A stretch of 5,500 nucleotides of DNA from Actinomycetes bacterium (GCA_023423475.1 JAFAFN010000021.1:1-5500), one strand, 5' to 3'. Counted from the first letter of the stretch, positions 1 to 5,500 are shown. Notes: generated by a model from the letters alone, not told the origin. Program-made: numbers and translations.

Positions 1-1092
1 CTGCGATGGTTCGGATCGCGGTCCTACGGCATCTACCTGGTGCACTGGCCGCTGTTCCTGGCGGTGCGTCAGACCTGGCCCGATGCCTCGCGGTGGACGG
101 TCACCGTCGTCGCCGTCAGCGCGAGCCTCGTGCTCGCCGAGGCCTCGTTCCGGTGGATCGAGACGTCGGTGCGGACGGGTCGTTGGCCCGCTCCTGGCCG
201 CAGCGCGAGGGTCGCGCTCGGGTCCGTCGTGTTCGTCGGCCTCATCGCCTTCATCCCGTTCCCCGTCGACGATGCGCAGCTCACCCCGGACTTCGCCCGC
301 TCCCAGGACGAGCTCGACCGACTCATCGGCGACGACGCGGCCGGCCGCGGGCCGGATGGGCTCGAGGGGAGCCCGTCGGACACCCCGACGGATCCGCGCG
401 TCGTGATCGTCGGTGACTCCACCGCGATCGGCGCCGCGATGGGTTACGACAGCTGGCTGACCTCGGTCGGCCGAGCGGGGCTGGCGGGCGCGGACGCCCG
501 GCTCGGCTGCGGCGTCGCGCGTGTCCGTGCCCGGAAGGTCGACACGGTGTCCGACAACGATGCGGCGTGCACCGGGTGGCCGGCGCGGTGGGGTGACCTG
601 CTCATGGAGCAGGACCCCGACGTCGTGATCCTGTTCGCGACGTTCTGGGAGATCCCCGACGTGCAGCTCCCCGGCAGCGACGAGTGGACCTCGATCGGCG
701 ACCCCGACGTCGACCGCTTCCTCGAGAACGAGCTGCTCGAGGCGATCGACGTCCTGTCGTCGACGGGCGCGACGGTGGTCGTGGTGACCTGGCCGGACTT
801 CGGCGAGTGGGCAGCGGACGGACGTCCCGACGCGGTCGCTCGTCAGGTGCAGCCCGAGCGCATCGAGCGCTACCGCGAGATCCAGCGTGCCGCGGTCGCC
901 CAACGCCCCGACACGAGCCGACTCGTCGACCTCTCGGGCTGGATGGGGGAGCGCTCCCAGAGCCGCGAGCTGCGAGCCGACGGCACCCACTTCCTCGCCC
1001 CCGACTTCGCCGAGGTGACCGAGGAGTGGTTCGGCCCCCAGATCGACCGGATCTGGTCCGAACGGGTGGCCGCAAGGGACGCCGGCGCCTGA
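1..1092 (+). CDS. Acyltransferase-3 / SGNH fusion protein, 3' part (start lies upstream of window)
   Basis: Open from the first base in frame 1 to TGA at 1090-1092; 363 residues are visible, numbered here from base 1. The first part is the C-terminal end of a membrane acyltransferase-3 (OafA/YrhL-like) domain: YGIYLVHWPLF (residues 9-19) is typical of its late transmembrane helices, followed by a hydrophobic helix at about 32-49 ending in FRWIETSVR, and a last membrane segment at about 71-88. A polar linker leads to an SGNH-hydrolase-like domain, expected outside the membrane: GDS (138-140, Ser140 as nucleophile) and DGTH (Asp327, His330) supply the likely catalytic triad. No clear GxND block is visible; FWE (Trp216-Glu217) stands near where it would be. 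Cys170 and Cys190 could form a disulfide. Family knowledge suggests transfer of acetyl or another acyl group to a surface polysaccharide or glycolipid; the acceptor is unknown. The missing N-terminus should hold most of the membrane helices. It appears unrelated to the downstream catabolic genes. Confidence 0.88.
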   Translation: MRWFGSRSYGIYLVHWPLFLAVRQTWPDASRWTVTVVAVSASLVLAEASFRWIETSVRTGRWPAPGRSARVALGSVVFVGLIAFIPFPVDDAQLTPDFARSQDELDRLIGDDAAGRGPDGLEGSPSDTPTDPRVVIVGDSTAIGAAMGYDSWLTSVGRAGLAGADARLGCGVARVRARKVDTVSDNDAACTGWPARWGDLLMEQDPDVVILFATFWEIPDVQLPGSDEWTSIGDPDVDRFLENELLEAIDVLSSTGATVVVVTWPDFGEWAADGRPDAVARQVQPERIERYREIQRAAVAQRPDTSRLVDLSGWMGERSQSRELRADGTHFLAPDFAEVTEEWFGPQIDRIWSERVAARDAGA

Positions 1093-1107
1093 CCGGATGT
1101 CAGTTGT

Positions 1108-1144
1108 CATCGCGCGCCGCGGCAGGGGTGCCGGGTGCGCGATG
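1108..1144 (+). terminator. Strong bulged hairpin, probable terminator of the acyltransferase gene
   Basis: The left arm 1108-1124 pairs with the right arm 1129-1144 around a GGGG loop (1125-1128). There are eleven outer pairs, including one G-U (1116/1136), then a single bulged G at 1119, then five inner pairs. It begins 15 bases after the acyltransferase stop codon and ends 38 bases before the thiolase start. No T-run follows, so it is not a classical rho-independent terminator, but U-poor hairpins are often proposed as terminators in high-GC actinomycetes. It could instead be a 5'-leader or mRNA-processing structure of the thiolase transcript. The pairing is seen directly; the function is inferred. 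Confidence 0.6.
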
Positions 1145-1172
1145 CTGTGCGCCGACGGAGCAGACGCACCGC

Positions 1173-1180
1173 AGGGGGAA
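1173..1180 (+). promoter_or_regulatory. Ribosome binding site of the thiolase gene
   Basis: The purine run AGGGGGAA ends two bases before ATG 1183. It decides the start: the in-frame GTG at 1135 would add 16 arginine-rich residues that do not look like thiolase sequence and would place the start codon inside the right arm of the hairpin. Translation from 1183 gives MTEAWIIDACRTP, a normal thiolase N-terminus. Confidence 0.75.
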
Positions 1181-1182
1181 AC

Positions 1183-2421
1183 ATGACCGAGGCCTGGATC
1201 ATCGACGCGTGCCGCACGCCGCGGGGGACCGGAAAGGTGGGCAAGGGGTCACTCGCGCACCTGCACACGCAGCGACTCGGGGCGACCGTCCTGGCCGCGC
1301 TCGCGGAGCGGACCGGCCTCGACACGGCGGACGTCGACGACATCATCTTCGGCTGCTCCTGGCAGGTCGGCACCCAGAGCGGCGACCTCGGCCGCATGGC
1401 CGCGCTCGACGCCGGCTACCCGATCACCGCCAGCGGCGTGACCCTCGATCGCTTCTGCGGCTCGGGCATCACCGCGATGAACCTCGCCGCGGCGAACGTC
1501 ATGTCGGGCCTCGAGGACGTCGTGGTCGCCGGTGGCGCCGAGATGATGTCCTCCTACAAGCAGAACTCGCCGAAGAACCGCAGCCCGTTCATGGACAACG
1601 GCAACCTGCACCTGCGCGCACAGCACCCCCAGACGAACCAGGGCGTCGCCGCCGATGCGATCGCCACGATCGAGGGCATCTCCCGTCAGGCGCTCGACGA
1701 GCTGGCGGCGGAGTCCCAGCGTCGAGCCGAGATCGCCATCGCCGAAGGTCGCTTCGACCGGAGCCTCGTGCCGGTCCTGAACGACGACGGCACCGTCGCG
1801 CTCGATCGTGAGGAGTTCCCCCGTCCCGGCACCACGGTGGACTCGCTCGGGCAGCTCGCCCCGTCGTTCGAGGCGCTCGCCGACCTGCCGCTCGACGAGG
1901 ACGGCACCACCTACCGCGACATGGTGCTCGCCAGGTACCCAGGGCTCGAGATCGAGCACGTGCACCACGCCGGCAACTCATCCGGTGTGGTCGACGGCGC
2001 TGCGGCGATCCTCGTCACCAGCCCCGAGTACGCGAGGGCCCACGGACTCACGCCGAGGGCCAAGGTCCGGGCGATCGCCAACATGGGCGACGACCCGACG
2101 CTGATGCTGAACGCGCCGGTCCCGGCGACGCGCAAGGTGCTCGACCGTGCCGGCATGACGCTCGACGACATCGACCTGTTCGAGGTCAACGAGGCGTTCG
2201 CCGTCGTGCCCGAGAAGTACATCCGCGACCTCGGCATCGACCGCGACAAGATCAACGTCAACGGCGGCGCCATCGCACTCGGCCACCCGATCGGAGCGAC
2301 CGGCAGCCTGCTCATCGGCACGCTGCTCGACGAGCTCGAGCGGAGCGACCAGCAGGTCGGTCTGGTCACCATGTGCGCCGCAGGCGGCATGGCCCCCGCC
2401 ATCATCATCGAACGCGTCTGA
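1183..2421 (+). CDS. Thiolase-family acetyl-CoA acyltransferase (3-ketoacyl-CoA thiolase type)
   Basis: 412 residues, a normal length for the family (about 390-430). Expected reaction: CoA-dependent cleavage of a 3-ketoacyl-CoA to acetyl-CoA (or propionyl-CoA for branched substrates) and a shortened acyl-CoA, or the reverse condensation, in the cytosol. All expected landmarks are present: IIDACRTPRG at the N-terminus; the acyl-accepting nucleophile Cys92 in DRFCGSGITA; AGGAEMMS after the first core fold; HAGNSSGVVDGAAAI opening the C-terminal half; NEAFA (336-340); His368 in GGAIALGHPIGATG; and Cys398 in CAAGG near the C-terminus. The protein therefore appears catalytically complete. The CAAGG form resembles FadI/trifunctional-beta-type thiolases, whereas NEAFA is the form seen in FadA and biosynthetic thiolases, so motifs alone do not separate a degradative from a biosynthetic role. 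The context favours degradation: a fused acyl-CoA dehydrogenase gene begins 35 bp downstream, probably in the same operon. I see no convincing promoter in the gap upstream. Confidence 0.93.
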   Translation: MTEAWIIDACRTPRGTGKVGKGSLAHLHTQRLGATVLAALAERTGLDTADVDDIIFGCSWQVGTQSGDLGRMAALDAGYPITASGVTLDRFCGSGITAMNLAAANVMSGLEDVVVAGGAEMMSSYKQNSPKNRSPFMDNGNLHLRAQHPQTNQGVAADAIATIEGISRQALDELAAESQRRAEIAIAEGRFDRSLVPVLNDDGTVALDREEFPRPGTTVDSLGQLAPSFEALADLPLDEDGTTYRDMVLARYPGLEIEHVHHAGNSSGVVDGAAAILVTSPEYARAHGLTPRAKVRAIANMGDDPTLMLNAPVPATRKVLDRAGMTLDDIDLFEVNEAFAVVPEKYIRDLGIDRDKINVNGGAIALGHPIGATGSLLIGTLLDELERSDQQVGLVTMCAAGGMAPAIIIERV

Positions 2422-2443
2422 ACGCCCGCGCCGACACCCGAAC

Positions 2444-2447
2444 GGAG
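2444..2447 (+). promoter_or_regulatory. Ribosome binding site of the fused acyl-CoA dehydrogenase gene
   Basis: GGAG lies nine bases before ATG 2457. It supports that start over in-frame upstream candidates inside the thiolase gene (such as 2373), which would add an arginine/histidine-rich stretch unlike any acyl-CoA dehydrogenase N-terminus. The 35-bp gap between thiolase stop and this start has no hairpin or promoter that I can see, consistent with co-transcription. Confidence 0.6.
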
Positions 2448-2456
2448 CCACACCAC

Positions 2457-4622
2457 ATGTCCATCGCCATCAACGAGGACCACGTCGCACTCGCCGGCAC
2501 GGTCGCCGACTTCCTCACCAAGCACTCGTCGCTCGCCGCGGCGCGCGCCCTGCTCGACGGCGCGCCCGACGCGCTGCCGGACTGCTGGACCGACCTGGCC
2601 GCGCTGGGATGGCTCGGCCTGCACCTGCCCGAGGACGTCGGTGGTTCCGGCTTCGGACTCGAGGAGCTCGTGATCGTCGTCGAGGAGACGGGGCGGAAGC
2701 TGCTGCCGGGCCCGTTCGTGCCCACCGTGATCGCATCGGCGACGATCGCCGCCGCCGGGTCCGACGAGCAGCGCGGGCGACTGCTCCCGGGCCTCGCGGA
2801 TGGCACGCGGAGCGCCGCGGTCGCGCTCGCTGGCGACGTCGAGGTCGCGGGAAGCGGCGCGACCGGATCGGTGCACACGGCGATCGGCGCCGGCATCGCC
2901 GACCTGCTCGTGGTCCCCGTCGGCGACGACGTCGCCGTGATCACCCTGCGCGCCGAAGACGCGGCGGCGGCCGGTGTCGGCGTCGAGGTGCCTGCCAACC
3001 TGGACCCCTCTCGTCCGGCGGGTCGGGTCACCCTGGACGGTGCCGAGGTCGAGCTGCTGGTCGGCGGACGCGGCGCGCTCCTCGATGCCGCCCGGTTGCT
3101 CTTCGCCGCCGAGGCGGTCGGCATCGCCCGTGAGTGCACGCTCCAGGCGGCCGACTACGCCAAGGAGCGTCAGCAGTTCGGGCGGCCGATCGCGATGTTC
3201 CAGGCCGTGAAGCACCACTGCGCCAACATGCTGGTCGCGACCGAGTTGGCGACCGGCAACGTCTGGGACGCCGCACGTACCGAGCCGGGCACCGAGGCGT
3301 TCTCGGCGGCGTGTGCCGCGGCGGCCACGCTCGCGATCCCGGCGGGTGACCTGTGCGCCCAGCTGAACATCCAGGTGCACGGCGGCATCGGCTTCACCTG
3401 GGAGCACGACGCCCACATGTTCCTGCGTCGGGCGACCGCGCTCGAGGCCGTCGTGTCGGCCGACGACGCGGCGTCGGACCTCACCGACCTGCACCGCTCG
3501 GGTGTGCGGCGCAGCGTGACCATCGAACTGCCGCCCGAGGCAGAGGCCTTCCGTGAGGAGGTGCGAGCCTTCGCCGCCCGGATCAAGGACCTGTCCGTCG
3601 AGCAGCAGCGCACCGAGCTGATCGACTCCGGTTACGGGATGGCGCACTGGCCCGCGCCGTGGGGCCGAGACGCGGGAGCGGTCGAGCAGCTGGTGATCGA
3701 GCAGGAGTTCGCCGCGGCGGGGATCCGCAAGCCGGCTTACGGCATCACCGGCTGGGTGATCCTCACGCTCGTCCAGTACGCCACCGACGACCAGATCGCC
3801 CGTTGGGTGCGCCCTGCGCTCGGACAAGAGGTCATCTGGTGCCAGCTCTTCAGCGAGCCCGACGCCGGCTCCGATGCCGCGGGGGTGACCACCCGGGCGA
3901 CCCGCGTCGACGGCGGTTGGCTGATCAACGGCCAGAAGGTCTGGACCAGCGGTGCCCATCAGGCCGGCTTCGGGTTCGCCACGGTGCGGACCAACCCCGA
4001 CGTCGCCAAGCACGACGGCATCACCATCGTGGTGATCGACATGCACGCCGAGGGCGTCGAGGTCCGGCCGCTGAAGATGCCGATGGGCACCTCGGAGTTC
4101 AACGAGGTCTTCTTCGACGACGTCTTCGTGCCCGACGACGACGTCGTGGGTCCCGTCGACGGCGGCTGGACCGTGGCCCGGGCGACGCTCGGCAACGAGA
4201 GCGTCAGCATCGGCGGCGGTCAGGGTGGCATGGCGATGCCGGCCGAGATGCTCGTCGACGCCGTCGACGCCAGGCCGGACCGACTCGCCGGGGGTGCCCA
4301 GCGTGTGGGGCGCTACGCGGCGAACACCCGGGCGTGCGACATCCTGAACCTGCGCAGCGCCCACCGAGCCGTGGCAGGTGCCGCGCCCGGTCCCGAGGGA
4401 GCGATCACCAAGTTGGTGCTCTCGGAGAACCTGGCCGAGGCCGCCGCGGTGCTGAACGCCGTCAACCCCGACGCCGCGTACCTCGACGCGGCGGGGCTCA
4501 CCTCCGGCGGCCTCGTGCTCTGGCACCGAGGCATGTCCATCGCGGGTGGCACCTCCGAGATCAAGCGCAACCAGATCGGCGAGCGCATCCTCGGGCTGCC
4601 CAGGGACCCGCTGATCAAGTAG
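2457..4622 (+). CDS. Tandem (fused) acyl-CoA dehydrogenase, FadE34-like architecture
   Basis: 721 residues, about twice the usual 380 of an acyl-CoA dehydrogenase. Unit 1 spans about 1-340: N-terminal helical domain with GLHLPEDVGGSG, a shortened and poorly conserved middle beta domain, then a C-terminal helical domain with ERQQFGRPIAMFQ (237-249) and HGGIGFTWEHDAH (308-320). After a polar linker (about 340-353), unit 2 spans about 354-721: LFSEPDAGSD (464-473), NGQKVWTSGA (491-500), LGNESVSIGGG (578-588) and IAGGTSEIKRNQIG (695-708). The expected role is FAD-dependent alpha,beta-dehydrogenation of an acyl-CoA in the cytosol, passing electrons to electron-transfer flavoprotein. By eye alignment, Glu581 sits where isovaleryl-CoA dehydrogenase has its catalytic base; the MCAD-type Glu position is Gly697. 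Unit 1 lacks a Glu at both positions, so it is probably structural or flavin-binding only. Mycobacterial FadE34 (ChsE3) has this fused layout and acts on steroid side-chain CoA esters; the substrate here is unproven. Likely second gene of the thiolase operon. Confidence 0.93.
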   Translation: MSIAINEDHVALAGTVADFLTKHSSLAAARALLDGAPDALPDCWTDLAALGWLGLHLPEDVGGSGFGLEELVIVVEETGRKLLPGPFVPTVIASATIAAAGSDEQRGRLLPGLADGTRSAAVALAGDVEVAGSGATGSVHTAIGAGIADLLVVPVGDDVAVITLRAEDAAAAGVGVEVPANLDPSRPAGRVTLDGAEVELLVGGRGALLDAARLLFAAEAVGIARECTLQAADYAKERQQFGRPIAMFQAVKHHCANMLVATELATGNVWDAARTEPGTEAFSAACAAAATLAIPAGDLCAQLNIQVHGGIGFTWEHDAHMFLRRATALEAVVSADDAASDLTDLHRSGVRRSVTIELPPEAEAFREEVRAFAARIKDLSVEQQRTELIDSGYGMAHWPAPWGRDAGAVEQLVIEQEFAAAGIRKPAYGITGWVILTLVQYATDDQIARWVRPALGQEVIWCQLFSEPDAGSDAAGVTTRATRVDGGWLINGQKVWTSGAHQAGFGFATVRTNPDVAKHDGITIVVIDMHAEGVEVRPLKMPMGTSEFNEVFFDDVFVPDDDVVGPVDGGWTVARATLGNESVSIGGGQGGMAMPAEMLVDAVDARPDRLAGGAQRVGRYAANTRACDILNLRSAHRAVAGAAPGPEGAITKLVLSENLAEAAAVLNAVNPDAAYLDAAGLTSGGLVLWHRGMSIAGGTSEIKRNQIGERILGLPRDPLIK

Positions 4623-4623
4623 T

Positions 4624-4655
4624 GCACGACGCCCGGGTGACGGGCCGGTCCGTGC
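4624..4655 (+). terminator. Hairpin directly after the dehydrogenase stop, probable operon terminator
   Basis: Two bases past the stop codon, GCACGAC and GCCCG on the left (4624-4635) pair with CGGGC, GTC and GTGC on the right (4641-4645, 4648-4650, 4652-4655) around a five-base loop (4636-4640). This gives twelve Watson-Crick pairs with small bulges at 4646-4647 and 4651. There is no T-run. Its position suggests the end of the thiolase/dehydrogenase transcript, separating it from the regulator gene. The pairing is seen directly; termination is inferred. Confidence 0.55.
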
Positions 4656-4665
4656 GGGACGAAGT

Positions 4666-4679
4666 GTCGCAGCTGCGAC
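4666..4679. promoter_or_regulatory. Perfect 14-bp palindrome, candidate operator
   Basis: GTCGCAGCTGCGAC equals its own reverse complement over all 14 bases. It lies 41 bp before the TetR-family gene and 28 bp before that gene's likely -10 element, just upstream of where a -35 would fall. TetR-family dimers commonly bind palindromes of about this size next to their own promoters, so autoregulation is plausible. With no room for a loop it makes a poor terminator. No second copy was noticed in the other intergenic regions of the window. Confidence 0.45.
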
Positions 4680-4707
4680 GATCGGAACTGCGGTCGCGCG
4701 GGCTCCC

Positions 4708-4713
4708 TACACT
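4708..4713 (+). promoter_or_regulatory. -10 element of a probable leaderless promoter for the TetR-family gene
   Basis: TACACT fits the actinobacterial TAnnnT -10 pattern and ends seven bases before ATG 4721, which would put the transcription start at or next to the A of the start codon. No Shine-Dalgarno is present upstream of this ATG, as expected for a leaderless mRNA. A -35 with 17-bp spacing would be at 4685-4690 (GAACTG), a poor match to TTGACA. Confidence 0.5.
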
Positions 4714-4720
4714 CGTGCCG

Positions 4721-5347
4721 ATGAACGCCACCCCAGGGGCATCCGGCCCCGGCGCCGAGACCGTGAGTCGGCTGATCGACGCTGCCGTCGCCGCGCTCGA
4801 CGCGCACGGCGAGAGCGGTTTCCGCGTCGAGCAGGTCATCGAGGACGCCGGTGCCTCGGCGAGCTCGCTCTACCACCACTTCGGCAACCGTGACGGACTG
4901 ATCGACGCGGCGCGAGCGGTCGAGTTCACCCGTCGCGCGGCCGAGGACGTCGCGTCGATCGACATGTCGGGTGAGCTCACACGTGAGTCGTTGCTCGCCG
5001 AGCTCGACCGGATCAACCGGGACCTCTCCTCGGACGAACGGGCCCCGCAGCGCAAGCAGCGCCTCGCGATCCTCGGCCGCGCGGCGTCGCGCCCCGAGCT
5101 CTGGGCCTCGCTCGAGCGTGAGCAGGGTCGGGTGATCGACGAGCTCAGCAGCATCATCGAGGTGGCGCAGTCGCTGGAGCTGATCCGCGGCGACGTCGAG
5201 CCACGGGCCCTCGCGGTGTTCATGCTCGGCCACGGGCTAGGTCGGGTCGTCTCGGACCTCGATCCGGATCCGGCCGACCTCGACGCGCGGATGCAGGTGG
5301 TCGACCTCGTCGTCCGCTCGTTCGTGCTCCCGCCACAGCCCGTCTGA
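4721..5347 (+). CDS. TetR/AcrR-family transcriptional regulator
   Basis: 208 residues, a typical TetR-family length. The N-terminal DNA-binding domain spans about 12-62: a first helix (TVSRLIDAAVAALDAHGESG), then the helix-turn-helix FRVEQVIEDAGASASSLYHHFGNRDGL (34-60), whose SASSLYHHFGNRDGL end is a hallmark of the family. The remaining helical part (about 65-208) is the variable ligand-binding and dimerisation domain and gives no clue to the ligand. ATG 4721 is chosen because it follows a TACACT -10 element at leaderless spacing; an in-frame GTG at 4715 would add only two residues. The reading frame is open further upstream into the dehydrogenase gene, but that part is a high-GC shadow. The regulator probably represses its own promoter through the palindrome just upstream and may be co-transcribed with the hydrolase gene starting 10 bp downstream. 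Control of the thiolase/dehydrogenase operon is possible but not shown. Confidence 0.92.
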   Translation: MNATPGASGPGAETVSRLIDAAVAALDAHGESGFRVEQVIEDAGASASSLYHHFGNRDGLIDAARAVEFTRRAAEDVASIDMSGELTRESLLAELDRINRDLSSDERAPQRKQRLAILGRAASRPELWASLEREQGRVIDELSSIIEVAQSLELIRGDVEPRALAVFMLGHGLGRVVSDLDPDPADLDARMQVVDLVVRSFVLPPQPV

Positions 5348-5351
5348 GAGG
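5348..5351 (+). promoter_or_regulatory. Ribosome binding site of the alpha/beta-hydrolase gene
   Basis: GAGG immediately follows the TetR-family stop codon and stands six bases before GTG 5358. It fixes that GTG as the start; there is no other in-frame start codon between it and the end of the regulator gene. Confidence 0.65.
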
Positions 5352-5357
5352 TGCAGG

Positions 5358-5500
5358 GTGACGACGTCACACCAGGAACGAGCGAGGACCCGGGACGGTC
5401 GGGTGCTGGTGCTCGAACGCAGCGATCCCCCCACGCCGGTCGACGGCCCGACGGTCGTCTTCGAGGCCGGGATGGGAGCGTCGCGCCACACATGGGGCGC
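5358..5500 (+). CDS. Alpha/beta-hydrolase-fold protein, 5' part (runs off the window)
   Basis: Starting at GTG 5358, 47 codons are open to the window edge, so only the N-terminus is seen. After a polar leader (TTSHQERARTRDGR) comes a first beta strand (VLVLERSD), then PTVVFEAGMGASRHTWG (about 31-47). This strand-turn pattern, hydrophobic residues followed by E-A-G-x-G-x-S/W, matches the strand and oxyanion-loop region at the start of many alpha/beta-hydrolases. The nucleophile elbow and the rest of the catalytic triad lie beyond the window, so the substrate class (ester, lactone, C-C bond or other) is unknown. A clear GAGG ribosome binding site and a 10-bp gap after the TetR-family gene suggest co-transcription with it. 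No signal peptide is visible. The other frames give no recognisable protein here. Confidence 0.75.
   Translation, partial: MTTSHQERARTRDGRVLVLERSDPPTPVDGPTVVFEAGMGASRHTWG

Noticed and set aside
1104..1109. TTGTCA as a -35 element for the thiolase operon
   Set aside because: No TAnnnT-like -10 occurs at 16-19 bp spacing, and the downstream bases are in the hairpin stem.
684..1811. 375-codon + strand frame bridging the acyltransferase and thiolase genes
   Set aside because: It is arginine- and proline-rich, lacks domain features, and overlaps two well-supported genes in another frame.
1911..4526. Very long antisense open frame (871 codons) opposite the thiolase and dehydrogenase genes
   Set aside because: Its translation is rich in G, R, D, H and V with no recognisable domain and exactly shadows strongly coding + strand genes. 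Such frames are common opposite GC-biased genes because stop codons are rare in that register.
4684..4688. GGAAC as an ECF-sigma -35 element before the TetR-family gene
   Set aside because: No matching CGTT/GTT-type -10 at the usual spacing; the TACACT element explains the promoter better.
3659..4720. In-frame upstream extension of the TetR-family gene
   Set aside because: It overlaps the conserved second dehydrogenase unit, translates to an arginine-rich sequence of no known fold, and the family N-terminus fits ATG 4721.
4313..5233. 306-codon antisense frame across the regulator gene
   Set aside because: It covers the conserved TetR helix-turn-helix on the opposite strand and has no recognisable domain of its own.

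Overview
The window is very GC-rich (roughly 70% by eye) and strongly biased to G/C at third codon positions. It carries AGGGGG/GGAG-type ribosome binding sites, an apparently leaderless regulator gene and actinobacterial-style lipid-catabolism genes. This suggests the chromosome of a high-GC actinomycete; a mycolata or acidimicrobial lineage would fit, but the sequence alone cannot settle it. All recognisable genes lie on the + strand.

Layout. (1) 1-1092 is the 3' part of a membrane acyltransferase-3 protein with a C-terminal SGNH-type domain, probably an O-acyltransferase of cell-surface glycans. (2) 1093-1182 is a 90-bp gap holding a strong bulged hairpin (1108-1144), which probably separates gene 1 from the next unit. 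(3) 1183-2421 encodes a 412-aa thiolase. (4) 2457-4622, 35 bp further on, encodes a 721-aa protein made of two acyl-CoA dehydrogenase units fused head to tail. (5) 4623-4720 is a 98-bp gap with a second strong hairpin right after the stop codon, then a perfect 14-bp palindrome, then a TAnnnT -10 element placed for leaderless transcription. (6) 4721-5347 encodes a TetR-family regulator. (7) From 5358 to the window edge runs the start of an alpha/beta-hydrolase gene with a GTG start and its own Shine-Dalgarno, 10 bp after the regulator.

How the genes may work together. The thiolase and the double dehydrogenase look like a two-gene operon for two steps of a beta-oxidation-type cycle: FAD-dependent alpha,beta-dehydrogenation of an acyl-CoA and thiolytic cleavage of a 3-ketoacyl-CoA. 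No enoyl-CoA hydratase, hydroxyacyl-CoA dehydrogenase or CoA ligase is in view. The fused dehydrogenase resembles the FadE34 type used on steroid side chains in mycobacteria, but the substrate cannot be read from this sequence. The TetR regulator and hydrolase probably form a second small unit; the palindrome beside the regulator's promoter is a candidate operator.

I see no clear sign of an undescribed system, mobile element, CRISPR array or RNA gene. The most noteworthy features are the division of active-site elements between the two halves of the dehydrogenase and the compact control region at 4623-4720.
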